Under the pieces are notes generated by a model. It was not told the DNA's origin, searched no databases, and worked only from the letters and a program-made list of their open reading frames with translations. From NCBI RefSeq assembly GCF_020179835.1, contig NZ_JAIUDA010000002.1:248001-312000 (forward strand): a DNA stretch of 64,000 bases. The letters run 5' to 3'. This document shows, in pieces, positions 49,973-58,854 of the stretch. Origin of the DNA: Pantoea sp. alder81. GTDB lineage: Bacteria > Pseudomonadota > Gammaproteobacteria > Enterobacterales > Enterobacteriaceae. The position numbers and the translations under genes were made by a program. Numbering within the stretch: position 1 is the first letter of the stretch; each line of letters starts with the position of its first letter.

Positions 49973-49995
49973 AAGGGCCCGCAAGGGCCCTTTTT
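49973..49995. terminator. First terminator after putA
   Basis: The stem AAGGGCCC/GGGCCCTT with GCAA loop is followed by TTTTTC on the plus strand; the minus strand has CTTTTTAAC after it, so it can also serve the convergent acyltransferase gene. Confidence 0.85.
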
Positions 49996-49999
49996 CATG

Positions 50000-50037
50000 G
50001 CGCGCCGCGACGAGTTGATTCACTCGTTGCGGCGCGC
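50000..50037 (+). terminator. Second hairpin after putA
   Basis: A 16-bp inverted repeat with one mismatch (arms 50000-50015 and 50022-50037, GCGCGCCGCRACGAGT) and a 6-base loop is followed by TTGTTTTGC. It is a strong second terminator for putA. Confidence 0.75.
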
Positions 50038-50055
50038 TTGTTTTGCACTTTGCCC

Positions 50056-51138
50056 TTACGCCGCAGACTTGTTGCGCTTCATGCCAATCAAGGTCGGGAA
50101 GACAAACAGCGACTGCCCCAACCCGCGATTGGTCACAGACCAGACCGCCACCGACAGCAGTGAGCAAATCCCCACAATCGCAATCGGATACAAACACGCC
50201 CACAGCATCGAGAACCAGGCATATTCAAACAGATGATGGCGCTGAGCGAACAGAATCGCTGACATGCCAAAAAACTCAATGAAGATGCGGTGGATAACGT
50301 AGATCTGCAGGGTATTACGACCAATCCAGTTAAAATAGCTCATCTTAAAGTGCGCGTTGAGCCAGCGGCAGGCCGCCACACTCGCCAGCACCGCGATAAT
50401 GCACAGGAACAAACTCTTATCCAGACCGAAGATAATGTGGATCCCTGAAACCGCCGCTAACAACGCCCATGGCACGAGATTTTCACGACGCCATTCGCTC
50501 ATGCGCAGCATCAATGGGCTCCAGAACGCGCCCAGCAAGAAGAACAGGAAGTACTGCGCCACGCTTTGCGGTCCCCAGTATGGAATGATCTTCTCCACCG
50601 CCAGATAGTTAAGCGCAATAGCGACCACCAGCAACGCCACTTTCTGTTTGTGGAAGATCTTCGCACACAGGAAATACAGTGCCAGTCCGTACAGATACCA
50701 CGAGGTACTCATCGCCATAAATGTCAGCTTCAGGAACTCAAACAGTGAACCCGCATAGGCGGCATTCAGGTTGTGTGAGATGCGCTGACCGGTAATCTCT
50801 GTGGAGATGCCCACAATCGACCACCACTGAATAAAGCCCCACAAAATATACAGATAGAACAGATTGGTAATACGGCTGGTAAAGACCTGCTTCCACGGAC
50901 GATTCAGAATACCGTTGGTTGCCAGCAAGCCAGAAACAAAGAAAAAGGCTGGCATACGCAGCGGAGATAAAACGGTATTAAATTGCACCCATATTTCTGC
51001 CGGTATCCAACCAGCCGTCAATAATTTCACCGTTCCTTCAAATCCGGGTAATACGGTGTGATACAACACCACCAGCAATATGCAGGCCCCTTTCAGGGTA
51101 TTGACCCATGCAATATCTTCTTTCCTGGCGTTATTCAT
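50056..51138 (-). CDS. Membrane acyltransferase, acyltransferase-3 family (copy A)
   Basis: This 360-residue inner-membrane protein has about ten hydrophobic segments and the acyltransferase-3 family marks: NTLKGACILLVVLYHT with the conserved His in the first segment, and SPLRMPAFFFVSGLL with the Arg-Met-Pro motif. Such enzymes O-acylate envelope sugars; the acceptor cannot be read from the sequence. Start ATG 51138 follows GGGAG. It is clearly paralogous to the next gene upstream. Confidence 0.88.
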   Translation of the reverse strand: MNNARKEDIAWVNTLKGACILLVVLYHTVLPGFEGTVKLLTAGWIPAEIWVQFNTVLSPLRMPAFFFVSGLLATNGILNRPWKQVFTSRITNLFYLYILWGFIQWWSIVGISTEITGQRISHNLNAAYAGSLFEFLKLTFMAMSTSWYLYGLALYFLCAKIFHKQKVALLVVAIALNYLAVEKIIPYWGPQSVAQYFLFFLLGAFWSPLMLRMSEWRRENLVPWALLAAVSGIHIIFGLDKSLFLCIIAVLASVAACRWLNAHFKMSYFNWIGRNTLQIYVIHRIFIEFFGMSAILFAQRHHLFEYAWFSMLWACLYPIAIVGICSLLSVAVWSVTNRGLGQSLFVFPTLIGMKRNKSAA

Positions 51139-51522
51139 ATGATTAACTCCCGCTGCTGTGTAGGTCTAAAAGGAGAAGTATGAGGAAATAAACAATGATG
51201 CATTTCTGGTTATTCAACGATTATTAAACAAGCTGGCGCGGGATGACTCTAGCGAAAGTCCTAAATTTTTTTTGCTGGCCCTGATATAACAATACTTTAC
51301 AGTTCCAGACATTAATTGAATGCTAAGCAGGCTAACAATATCTTCCCAAAATAGAGTGACTAAGGGCATGGCGAGGGAAATAAGGTGAGCAATTAATACA
51401 GGGAAATTAAGAGCATTCCACCACTATTAAACCAAATTAAAATCAAATGATGTTCGGATTATTATTAAATGTGGCAGATGGATAAGCGCGGATATTAATA
51501 TTGTGCTAGATAAAAACAATTA
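51139..51522. other. Gene-free region between the two acyltransferases
   Basis: This is about 385 bases of AT-rich DNA that should hold the copy A promoter (minus strand). I see no repeat, operator or RNA here that I can support. Confidence 0.55.
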
Positions 51523-51540
51523 GGGCCAGCGAACTGGCCC
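51523..51540 (-). terminator. Terminator after acyltransferase copy B
   Basis: A perfect 7-bp stem GGGCCAG/CTGGCCC with a 4-base loop is followed on the minus strand by TAATTGTTTTTA, 7 bases after the stop. The two acyltransferases are therefore probably separate transcripts. Confidence 0.8.
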
Positions 51541-51547
51541 AATTTGA

Positions 51548-52636
51548 TTATTGCAGCGGAGCTGCTTTTGTCTCTGGAGCGGGTTTTCGCAGCAGCCGTG
51601 GATAAAGGAATAACATTCTGCCTGGACCGCGATTGAGCAATGACCACACCAACAATGAGACCGTCACACAGAGCGCCACGCCCGTGATCGGCATCAGTAA
51701 CGCCCATGCCCAACTAAACACTGCATTGCCAAACCAGCCGTAATGCAGCGCCAGTGCGATTGCGCTGAGTCCCAGTAATTCAATGAAGATACGGTGCAGC
51801 ACGTAAATCTGCAGCGTGTTACGGCCAATCCAGTTAAGCCACCCCATGTTCAGGCGCTCATTGAGGAAACGGCACGCGACGATGCCAAACACGATGGTCA
51901 GCAGGCTATAGAACGGATTTTTATAGATGCCGCCCACATGATGCACCACGCCAATCACCGCGATGCCTGCCAGCAGCAGCCAGTGTTGACGCTTAAGTTG
52001 GCTGATCTCAATCAGTGACTGACTGAAGAACACCCCAAGCAGGAAGTAGAGATAGTTTTGCGCCACGCTGGCCGGTCCCCAACCGGGGATCAGGCTAAAC
52101 TGTGCGGCGTAGGTCGCGACAATCGCCAGTGCCATCAGCGCCATTTTCTGACGATGGAACAGCTTGGTGAACAAGAAGAAACCCGCCAGCGCGTAGAGAT
52201 ACCACAGGCTGGTCATTGAAGTCAGCAGCAGCTTAAGGAACTCAAACGGCGAGTCCGCATAGGCGGCGTTTTTGGTGCTGGATAGCCGCTCACCGAGATG
52301 GGTGGAGATATAGTGAATGCTCAGCCACTGAATCAGGCCCCACAGCAAATAGAGATAGACGATATTGCTGAACTTTTTGGTGAACACCTCCTTCCAGCTT
52401 TTCTTCACGATCGAACTGGCCGCCAGTAAACCCGAGACAAAGAAAAAGGCGGGCATACGCAGCGGTGAGAGGTAGGTATTAAAGGTCACCCACCAGTGCG
52501 CAGGTACGATGCCGGCAGTGAGATGATGCAGGGAAGGAGCGAAGGTGGTGATGATCGAGTGGTGCAACACCACCAGCAAGATGCAGGCACCTTTTAGCGT
52601 GTTGATCCAGAGGACTTCATTTCTGGCATTGCTCAT
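51548..52636 (-). CDS. Membrane acyltransferase, acyltransferase-3 family (copy B)
   Basis: This 362-residue paralogue of copy A shares the NTLKGACILLVVLHHS start, LSPLRMPAFFFVSGLLA, FEFLKL, and GRNTLQIYVLHRIFIELLG in the same order. About ten hydrophobic segments place it in the inner membrane. The nested inverted repeat just upstream (52645-52704) has no counterpart before copy A, so the two may be controlled differently. Confidence 0.88.
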   Translation of the reverse strand: MSNARNEVLWINTLKGACILLVVLHHSIITTFAPSLHHLTAGIVPAHWWVTFNTYLSPLRMPAFFFVSGLLAASSIVKKSWKEVFTKKFSNIVYLYLLWGLIQWLSIHYISTHLGERLSSTKNAAYADSPFEFLKLLLTSMTSLWYLYALAGFFLFTKLFHRQKMALMALAIVATYAAQFSLIPGWGPASVAQNYLYFLLGVFFSQSLIEISQLKRQHWLLLAGIAVIGVVHHVGGIYKNPFYSLLTIVFGIVACRFLNERLNMGWLNWIGRNTLQIYVLHRIFIELLGLSAIALALHYGWFGNAVFSWAWALLMPITGVALCVTVSLLVWSLLNRGPGRMLFLYPRLLRKPAPETKAAPLQ

Positions 52637-52644
52637 TTTATGAT

Positions 52645-52704
52645 CCTGATTGCGCCATGAATTTGTAAAGAATTATTAAGATTTACAAAGATGTCACAAT
52701 CAGG
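52645..52704. promoter_or_regulatory. Nested inverted repeats upstream of acyltransferase copy B
   Basis: The outer arms CCTGATTG/CAATCAGG (52645-52652, 52697-52704) enclose inner arms TTTGTAAA/TTTACAAA (52662-52669, 52682-52689), all perfect. The block starts 9 bases upstream of the copy B start codon on the minus strand, so it lies in the leader or promoter. Confidence 0.6.
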
Positions 52705-52841
52705 GGCGTCCTAAAAAAGCGCTCGACCCTTGCGAGGTATTTTGAGCACTGAATAAAACACCGTTTTTCAGCGGGTTATTAAAATGTCGTTTGACAATTT
52801 TCGGACGAAACTTAGAGGAGAAATTGAGGGAATTAACGAGA

Positions 52842-52868
52842 AAGCGCCGTCATTTTCAGACGACGCTT
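52842..52868 (-). terminator. Terminator-like hairpin after tcyN
   Basis: The 10-bp stem AAGCGCCGTC/GACGACGCTT contains one mispair and is followed on the minus strand by TCTCGTTAATT; it lies 4 bases after the tcyN stop. Confidence 0.6.
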
Positions 52869-52872
52869 GAGG

Positions 52873-53625
52873 CTATTGGTTAAGAAACTTGTCAAGAAAT
52901 TGCCGGGTACGAGCCTGCTGCGGATTGCTGAACAGTTCTTTCGCTGCGCCCTGCTCCACGATACGGCCCTGATCCATAAAGATCGCCCGATCGGCCACGT
53001 CACGCGCAAAACTCATCTCATGCGTCACGATCACCATGGTGCGTTTCTCCTGCGCCAGTGCGCGAATGGTATTCAGCACTTCACCCACCAGCTCCGGGTC
53101 CAGCGCTGAAGTCGGTTCATCGAACAGAATCACTTCCGGTCGCATTGCCAGCGCACGCGCAATGGCGACACGTTGCTGCTGGCCGCCCGATAAACGGCGT
53201 GGGAAGCTCTCTTCTTTGCCATGCAGACCGACTTTCTCCAGCAGGCTCCGTGCGCGCGCAACGGCTTCCGCTTTCGGTTCACCCTTCACGATCACCGGCC
53301 CTTCAATGATGTTCTCGAGTACGGATCGATGCGGGAACAGATTGAAGTTCTGAAACACGAAGCCCACCTGCTGACGCAAACGGCGCACCTGCTCTTTCTG
53401 CTTGTTGAGCCCGATGCTGGCATCAATGGTGATATTGCCCACCGTGACGCGACCGCTATCCGGCACTTCCAGCAAATTGATACTGCGTAGCAAGGTGGTT
53501 TTACCCGAACCGCTTGGGCCGATAATTGCCACCACTTCGCCCGGCGCGACATCAAGGTCGATGCCGTGCAACACGGTCTGGCCGTGGAACTGCTTGACCA
53601 GCTGACGTACTTCTATTGCACTCAT
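52873..53625 (-). CDS. tcyN: L-cystine ABC transporter ATP-binding protein
   Basis: This 250-residue ATPase has Walker [12 protein letters not shown], signature [16 protein letters not shown] and Walker [15 protein letters not shown]. It corresponds to TcyN (YecC) of E. coli and energises cystine uptake. It overlaps tcyL by 4 bases (ATGA). Confidence 0.94.
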   Translation of the reverse strand: MSAIEVRQLVKQFHGQTVLHGIDLDVAPGEVVAIIGPSGSGKTTLLRSINLLEVPDSGRVTVGNITIDASIGLNKQKEQVRRLRQQVGFVFQNFNLFPHRSVLENIIEGPVIVKGEPKAEAVARARSLLEKVGLHGKEESFPRRLSGGQQQRVAIARALAMRPEVILFDEPTSALDPELVGEVLNTIRALAQEKRTMVIVTHEMSFARDVADRAIFMDQGRIVEQGAAKELFSNPQQARTRQFLDKFLNQ

Positions 53626-54290
53626 TTCCCCTCCCGATCCTGTCGATTCACATGCGCTTCCAGGCGGTTTTGCAACGCCGACAGCACCGTCGCCATCACC
53701 CAGTAAATCAGTGAGGCAGCCAGATACATGGTGAACACTTCCAGCGTACGCGAGGTGATCAATTGCGCCTGACGGAACAGCTCCGGCACCTGAATGGTGG
53801 CCGCCAGCGAGGTGTCTTTCACCAGACTGATAAAGCTGTTACCAAGCGGGGGTAAAGCAGTACGTGCCGCTTGTGGCAAAATTACACGGCGCAGAGTTTG
53901 CCATGGCGTCATGCCAATACTCGCGGCCGCTTCCCACTGTCCGCGTTCAATGGCAGCAATCGCGCCACGCAGGGATTCAGAAGCATAGGCTGCGGTATTT
54001 AGTGACAAACCGATCATCGCGGAAGGGATAGGATCCAGCTCAATACCGAACTGCGGCAAGCCGTAGTAGATCATAAACAGCTGGGCGATCAGCGGCGTGC
54101 CACGGAAAATCGACACATAGATACGCGCCAGCCAGTTTATCGGCCAGAAATGCGACAGGCGCATTAGCGCCAGCACGAAGCCGAGTACCAGACCGAAGAA
54201 CATCCCGCCGATACTCAGCTGCAGCGTGAACAGCGCGCCTTTCAGTAAAAATGGTGCTGAATCCAGCACCAGTTGTAAGCTTTCCTGCAT
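53622..54290 (-). CDS. tcyL: L-cystine ABC transporter permease
   Basis: This 222-residue polar-amino-acid-type permease has about four to five membrane segments and the EAA loop in the form EAAASIGMTPWQTLRRVILPQA. It matches TcyL (YecS). It overlaps tcyJ by one base at its start and tcyN by four bases at its end. Confidence 0.94.
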   Translation of the reverse strand: MQESLQLVLDSAPFLLKGALFTLQLSIGGMFFGLVLGFVLALMRLSHFWPINWLARIYVSIFRGTPLIAQLFMIYYGLPQFGIELDPIPSAMIGLSLNTAAYASESLRGAIAAIERGQWEAAASIGMTPWQTLRRVILPQAARTALPPLGNSFISLVKDTSLAATIQVPELFRQAQLITSRTLEVFTMYLAASLIYWVMATVLSALQNRLEAHVNRQDREGK

Positions 54291-55090
54291 TATTTAGTGA
54301 CGTCCGCGCCGAACCATTTCTCAGAGAGTTTGCTCAGCGAGCCATCTTTCTGCATATCCGCAATCGCGGAATCAATGGCTTTCAGCAGGTCGTCATTGCC
54401 TTTACGCACTGCCACGCCCGATTCCAGACGAGAGAAGGCCGGACCCGCTACCGCCATGGTATCGCCGGTTTTCTTCACCAGATCCAGTGCCGCTAAACGG
54501 TCAACCAGAATGGCGTCGAGACGGCCAGAACGCAGATCCTGGTATTTGGTTGGGTCATCATCATAAGTACGGATATCAACGCCTTTGACGTTGTCGCGCA
54601 GCCACTGCTCATAGTTCGAGCCCAGGCCAACACCGACTTTCTTACCTGACAGATCGTCTGGCTTGGTGATGCTGCCAGCGTTTTTCTTCATCGTCAGCGC
54701 CTGTACGCCAGAGATGGTGTACGGCGTGGAGAAGTCATACTTCTTCTTACGCTCAGGTGAGATGGTCACCTGGTTGATCACCACATCGATGCGCTTGGAA
54801 TCCAGCGCCGCCAGCATGCCGTCCCACTTGGTCGGCTTCAGATCCGCTTTAACGCCGAGGTGCTTTGCCAGCTCTTGCGCGAACTCCACTTCGAAACCGG
54901 TCAGCTTGCCGCTTTCATCCTGGAAACTGAACGGCGGATAAGTGCCTTCCAGACCCACGCGCAGCTCACCTTTGCTCTTAACCTGTGCCAGCAGATCTTC
55001 TGCGGCGAACGTTTTGACGTTAACGCCCGCGACCAGCGCGACCGCCATCATGCCCATCACCAGTTGGCGACGAATAGGAGAGAAAGCCAT
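54290..55090 (-). CDS. tcyJ: Cystine-binding periplasmic protein
   Basis: This 266-residue solute-binding protein of family 3 has a signal peptide (cleavage near KTFAA) and the family start LRVGLEGTYPPFSFQDESGKLTGFEVEFA. It corresponds to TcyJ (FliY), which delivers L-cystine to TcyLN. It is separated from dcyD by 201 bases containing a palindromic repeat, whereas in E. coli tcyJ lies directly next to fliZ. Confidence 0.94.
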   Translation of the reverse strand: MAFSPIRRQLVMGMMAVALVAGVNVKTFAAEDLLAQVKSKGELRVGLEGTYPPFSFQDESGKLTGFEVEFAQELAKHLGVKADLKPTKWDGMLAALDSKRIDVVINQVTISPERKKKYDFSTPYTISGVQALTMKKNAGSITKPDDLSGKKVGVGLGSNYEQWLRDNVKGVDIRTYDDDPTKYQDLRSGRLDAILVDRLAALDLVKKTGDTMAVAGPAFSRLESGVAVRKGNDDLLKAIDSAIADMQKDGSLSKLSEKWFGADVTK

Positions 55091-55133
55091 GTTTACCCCA
55101 TTTATTGTGATGTGTTTGTTGTGTCTCAGTGCG

Positions 55134-55239
55134 CATAAAGCCGCACCCTACGAAAACTGCGCGGCGCCGAGCTGTTTCGAACAGAACCTTGCTCGGTGAG
55201 TCCAGACAAATGTGAACCTTCGTAGGGTTGCCATTTATG
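55134..55239. repeat. Palindromic repeat between tcyJ and dcyD
   Basis: Imperfect inverted arms (55134-55154 and 55219-55239) share CATAAA at one end and ACCCTACGAA at the other, 16 of 21 matches. The right arm is itself half of a smaller palindrome, GGTTGCCATTTATGGCGACC (55226-55245). This looks like an intergenic repeat unit; family unknown to me. Confidence 0.6.
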
Positions 55240-55291
55240 GCGACCTTTTATGCAATAACCGCCGGATTATAAACTTTTTTTTGGTGCTGTC

Positions 55292-56290
55292 TCAGACCGA
55301 AGGATGATAAGCAAATAACGCAGGCGCGCCGCCAGTGTGAATAAACAGCAGCGGCCCTTCGCGTCGGAAACGGTTCTGCGCAATGCCATCGATCAATCCA
55401 GCCATCGCTTTGCCGGTATAAACCGGGTCCAGCATGATGCCCTCAAGACGCGCCAGCAGTTTCACCGCTGCCATGCCTTCATCATTAGGTTCGCCGTAGC
55501 GCGGCGCAAAGTAGTCGTCCCACAAGGTAATTGGTGCCTGCGTCTGCACTTCCAGCTGTTCCGCCAGCGCGGTGCGGATACGCTCTACCACTGGTAACTG
55601 CGCCTCGACTTTGCGCGAAACCGTCACGCCGACCAGCTCTGTATCGGGTAGCAACTGCTCCAGCCCCACCGCTAAGCCCGCATGGGTGCCGGCGCTACCT
55701 GATGCCACTACCACGGCAGCGAAATCCACCACGCCTTCGCTTTGATGAGCAATCTCCTGCGCACACTCCACATAGCCGAGCGCACCCAGCGCGTTGGAAC
55801 CGCCAACCGGAACGATATAAGGACGGAAACCCTGGGCTTCGAGATGCTCAGCCTGCTCGGCCAGTTGTTCAGTGGGATTGTGAAGCGCATCGACCATCAC
55901 CACCTCGACGTCCATCAGGTCGAGCATCAGGCGGTTGCCGTTGGTGAGATAGTTTTCAGAAGTGGTGCCAATTGGATTTTCCAGCAGCGCCACACACCTG
56001 AGGCCAAGGCGCGCCGCCACTGCCGCCGTCTGGCGCACGTGGTTGGATTGAATCGCGCCCGCAGTCAGCAGAACATCCGCGCCTTCACGCAGCGCATCGG
56101 CCGCCAGGAATTCAAGTTTGCGAAGTTTATTGCCGCCCATGGCCACAGGCGTGAAGTCATCGCGCTTAATAAAGATATCGCGACCGAGATAATCAGAAAG
56201 CCGTGGCAGATGCTCAAGCGGCGTGGGTGCACCGAGTAATTCAAGACGTGGGAACTGGTGCAATAGATGTAAGGACAATGCAGCCTCCAT
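55292..56290 (-). CDS. dcyD: D-cysteine desulfhydrase
   Basis: The protein has 332 residues from ATG 56290; a TTG at 56305 is an alternative. This PLP-dependent enzyme (fold type II) breaks D-cysteine into pyruvate, sulfide and ammonia. The PLP lysine is in [19 protein letters not shown], preceded by IFIKRDD; the phosphate loop is [16 protein letters not shown]. It lies between fliZ and the cystine transporter genes. Confidence 0.95.
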   Translation of the reverse strand: MEAALSLHLLHQFPRLELLGAPTPLEHLPRLSDYLGRDIFIKRDDFTPVAMGGNKLRKLEFLAADALREGADVLLTAGAIQSNHVRQTAAVAARLGLRCVALLENPIGTTSENYLTNGNRLMLDLMDVEVVMVDALHNPTEQLAEQAEHLEAQGFRPYIVPVGGSNALGALGYVECAQEIAHQSEGVVDFAAVVVASGSAGTHAGLAVGLEQLLPDTELVGVTVSRKVEAQLPVVERIRTALAEQLEVQTQAPITLWDDYFAPRYGEPNDEGMAAVKLLARLEGIMLDPVYTGKAMAGLIDGIAQNRFRREGPLLFIHTGGAPALFAYHPSV

Positions 56291-56409
56291 TCGGGCAATG
56301 TGCAATTATCCATACAGTGTTGCAGAAGATGAGAAAAGTCGCACCCGGAATTCTGCGAGTGCGGCCCCTGTTGCTGCTATGCTCAGCAACAACAAGGGCG
56401 GGATCACAA

Positions 56410-56913
56410 TCAGCCCTGCTGCCAGCCTAAAAACTGGTCATATTTACGCAACGCGATGCGGTAATTGTTATTACCGGCATCCGGCAAATCGTTTTCCAGA
56501 CACTCATGCCAGCTATTGCCCCGTAATCTGTCGGCCGGGAAATTTTTCGCTTTCAGCATGTCATCAAGACGACGCAGCCGCACCACATACTCGCGAATGG
56601 TGCTGTGACTCATCTCGGTTTGCTCAAACAGATATTGTTTGAACGCCATAATGTCGAAGTAATTAGGATGGGTATTACAAAAAATATCGCTGCAAAAACG
56701 GCATAACGCGGTCAGTTCCGGCTGGAGTTTCACCCATACCTGTTCATCAATCATCTGGTCCATCCGTGCGATGGCCTCTTTATTGATGATCTGTCCGCGA
56801 AACACTAACGCCATACGGTCTAAAACTTTGCCACAATGTGAACAGTTGCTTTGGCTGTGTTTATAGTCTTTAAGATAACGACTTAAAGGTCTGGCTTTGG
56901 CTTTGGCTCCCAT
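56410..56913 (-). CDS. fliZ: Flagella regulatory protein FliZ
   Basis: This 167-residue protein shows the FliZ pattern: RPLSRYLKDYKHSQSNCSHC near the N terminus, RFCSDIFCNTHPNYFDIMAFKQYLFEQTEMS and EYVVRLRRLDDML in the core-binding-like region. It is a DNA-binding protein that in E. coli antagonises sigma-S-dependent genes and prolongs flagellar expression. It is slightly shorter than E. coli FliZ (183) at the C terminus. It follows fliA by 49 bases, as expected for fliAZ. Confidence 0.94.
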   Translation of the reverse strand: MGAKAKARPLSRYLKDYKHSQSNCSHCGKVLDRMALVFRGQIINKEAIARMDQMIDEQVWVKLQPELTALCRFCSDIFCNTHPNYFDIMAFKQYLFEQTEMSHSTIREYVVRLRRLDDMLKAKNFPADRLRGNSWHECLENDLPDAGNNNYRIALRKYDQFLGWQQG

Positions 56914-56962
56914 TGCTGAGTCCCCGGTATTTTTATTTTTTCGATGCCAGGAACTGAGTCTG

Positions 56963-57685
56963 TCAGCGCGCCCCCGCTAACCGGGCACGCAGGCGTTTAA
57001 TCGCCTGACTGTGCAGCTGACTGACGCGGGATTCCCCCACTTCCAGCACTGCGCCAATCTCTTTCAGGTTCAGTTCTTCCTGGTAGTACAGTGTGAGCAC
57101 TAATTTTTCACGATCGGGCAGTGCCTCGATGGCTTCAATTACGCGATCACGCAGGTTTCCTTCCAATAACTGATGAAGCGGGTTGGCTTCTTCATGCCCT
57201 TCCGTCACCAGCTCCGCACTATCACCGTGCTCTTCCCGATACTCGTCGTAGGAGAAGAGTTGGCTGTTATTGGTATCGAGCAAAATCTGCCGATACTCTT
57301 CCAGCGAAACATTCAACTGTTCAGCCACTTCCTGCTCAGTAGCCGAGCGCCCCAACGCTTGTTCTACTTGATGCATAGCACCGGCCACTTCGCGCGCATT
57401 ACGACGCACGCTACGAGGTGCCCAGTCGCGGCTGCGCAGTTCATCCAGCATCGCTCCCCGGATACGCTGCACGGCATAGGTGGTAAAGGCAGTGCCTTGC
57501 AGCGCGTCGTAGCGCTCCACGGCATTCAATAAACCAATACCACCCGCCTGCAGCAGATCGTCAAGCTCAACGCTGGCTGGCAGACGTACCTGCAAGCGCA
57601 ACGCTTCATGTCGCACCAGAGGAACGTAGCGCTGCCAGAGCGAATGTTTATCCATCACGCCTTCGGGCGTATAGAGATCGTTCAC
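56963..57685 (-). CDS. fliA: RNA polymerase sigma factor for flagellar genes (sigma-28)
   Basis: This 240-residue sigma factor has regions 1.2/2 (HSLWQRYVPLVRHEALRL, DDLLQAGGIGLLNAVERYD), region 3 and region 4 (YYQEELNLKEIGAVLEVGESRVSQLHSQAIKRLR). The start is GTG at 57685, as in E. coli. It transcribes late flagellar genes and is held by FlgM before hook completion. Its own promoter region has a sigma-28 site, which implies autoregulation. Confidence 0.97.
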   Translation of the reverse strand: MNDLYTPEGVMDKHSLWQRYVPLVRHEALRLQVRLPASVELDDLLQAGGIGLLNAVERYDALQGTAFTTYAVQRIRGAMLDELRSRDWAPRSVRRNAREVAGAMHQVEQALGRSATEQEVAEQLNVSLEEYRQILLDTNNSQLFSYDEYREEHGDSAELVTEGHEEANPLHQLLEGNLRDRVIEAIEALPDREKLVLTLYYQEELNLKEIGAVLEVGESRVSQLHSQAIKRLRARLAGAR

Positions 57686-57709
57686 GGTGACTACCCTGCG
57701 TTAATAAAG

Positions 57710-57736
57710 TTATCGGCATGATTATCCAATTCTGTA
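57710..57736 (-). promoter_or_regulatory. Sigma-28 promoter of fliA
   Basis: On the minus strand TACA (complement of 57733-57736) is followed after exactly 15 bases by GCCGATAA (complement of 57710-57717). The sigma-28 consensus is TAAA-N15-GCCGATAA, so 11 of 12 bases match. It lies 25 bases before the fliA GTG. Confidence 0.88.
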
Positions 57737-57793
57737 GGGGTTTCGATTGGCAGAATAGGCGGGCAAAAGCGAGGTTATTTCAAATTTGTTATG

Positions 57794-57818
57794 GATGGCG
57801 GTGGAATGCACCGCCATC
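57794..57818. terminator. Hairpin after the HNH-like gene
   Basis: A perfect 10-bp stem GATGGCGGTG/CACCGCCATC with a 5-base loop lies 11 bases after the stop of the HNH-like gene. The following minus-strand bases are CATAACAAATTTG, so the U tract is poor. Confidence 0.5.
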
Positions 57819-57828
57819 GGTGGTGTCT

Positions 57829-58797
57829 TTAGCGCAGGTTTTTCAGCCGTAGCCGCGTGCCAGGCGGCACCGCGTCCCACAGTGCACAGGTTTTGCCCTC
57901 AAGTGTCTGATAAAAATCGCTAATCGGGGCTTCTGTTTCCAGCGCCGGATTAAACAGCACCTGCCCGGTTTCGGCGTTAATGCTTATCATTTTGTTGATA
58001 AAGAGACGCTGTAAGTCGCTGCGCAGGAATAAACCGTTATCGACGCTGTTATCGGCAAGAAAACCTTCTTCATTTTCCTGTGTATCGATATAGCAGGCCT
58101 CCACCCACGGCCAGCTGTGACGTTCCGTGAGTTGCGTGCCGGTGATAATACAGGCGCCATAGCGCGCTTTAACCGCCGAGCTGAACTCTGCCTGGCTGGC
58201 ACGCTGGAACACTTTCGCCTTCACGCGGCGTCCCACTTCTAAGCCCGGCATCACCGCTGTCGGCACTTTATGCTGCGGCGTACTCAGCACCACCAGAAAC
58301 TGGATTTTACGCGACAGTGGGAAACAAGGGTGCGCTTGCGGGTCGAACAACTGCCAGTACTCCTCCTCTTCCGTCTGACGCATCAGCACCAGTTTGAAGC
58401 CCCGGCTGTTGAGCAGATTCTGCGCTTCCGCCGAGTTAGGATCGAGCATGGCGTAAACCTGAGTCTCACCCACCACCTTCCAGCGCCCTTCCTTCTTTAT
58501 TTCATCGTTACGGCGGAAATAAAGGAAAGCCTGCTGGCTTTTTAAATAGTGTTCGAAACGGCGCAGATAGTTTTTGCGCTCGTTATCTTCCGAGACGAAC
58601 AACAGATCCTCCAACGGACTGTTGATCTCCTCCTGCGCGAACACCGCGCGGATCACCAGATTGCGAAAGCTGGTCGACGGGCTCAGCAACCCGCGTGCGG
58701 TAAGCTCTTTCTCATCAGGATGCTGCTGCGCATAGCGCAACGCAATCTCTTCGAAGGTCAGTAGCTCACCCGGTAACAAGTCATAATTGAAGCGCAT
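57829..58797 (-). CDS. HNH-family protein with degenerate active site, sigma-28 controlled
   Basis: The protein has 322 residues from ATG 58797 (a GTG at 58803 is possible). The C-terminal part (about 207-275) has the layout of an HNH endonuclease domain: a CxxTG-like GACIITGTQL, a following acidic region and NGLFLRSDLQRLF. The residues that should be catalytic are changed: the His of the AAHI position is Cys235 (VEACYI), and the His and Asp of LHRLFD are Gln263 and Ile267; Asn254 remains. Nuclease activity is therefore doubtful. The N-terminal 200 residues are not recognised. It has its own sigma-28 promoter and lies next to fliA, so it is most likely a flagellar-regulon gene. Confidence 0.75.
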   Translation of the reverse strand: MRFNYDLLPGELLTFEEIALRYAQQHPDEKELTARGLLSPSTSFRNLVIRAVFAQEEINSPLEDLLFVSEDNERKNYLRRFEHYLKSQQAFLYFRRNDEIKKEGRWKVVGETQVYAMLDPNSAEAQNLLNSRGFKLVLMRQTEEEEYWQLFDPQAHPCFPLSRKIQFLVVLSTPQHKVPTAVMPGLEVGRRVKAKVFQRASQAEFSSAVKARYGACIITGTQLTERHSWPWVEACYIDTQENEEGFLADNSVDNGLFLRSDLQRLFINKMISINAETGQVLFNPALETEAPISDFYQTLEGKTCALWDAVPPGTRLRLKNLR

Positions 58798-58854
58798 AGA
58801 CACCCCAGAAATAGAAAAAAATCGTGCGTAAAAATTGGAATGATTCTGGGGAAG

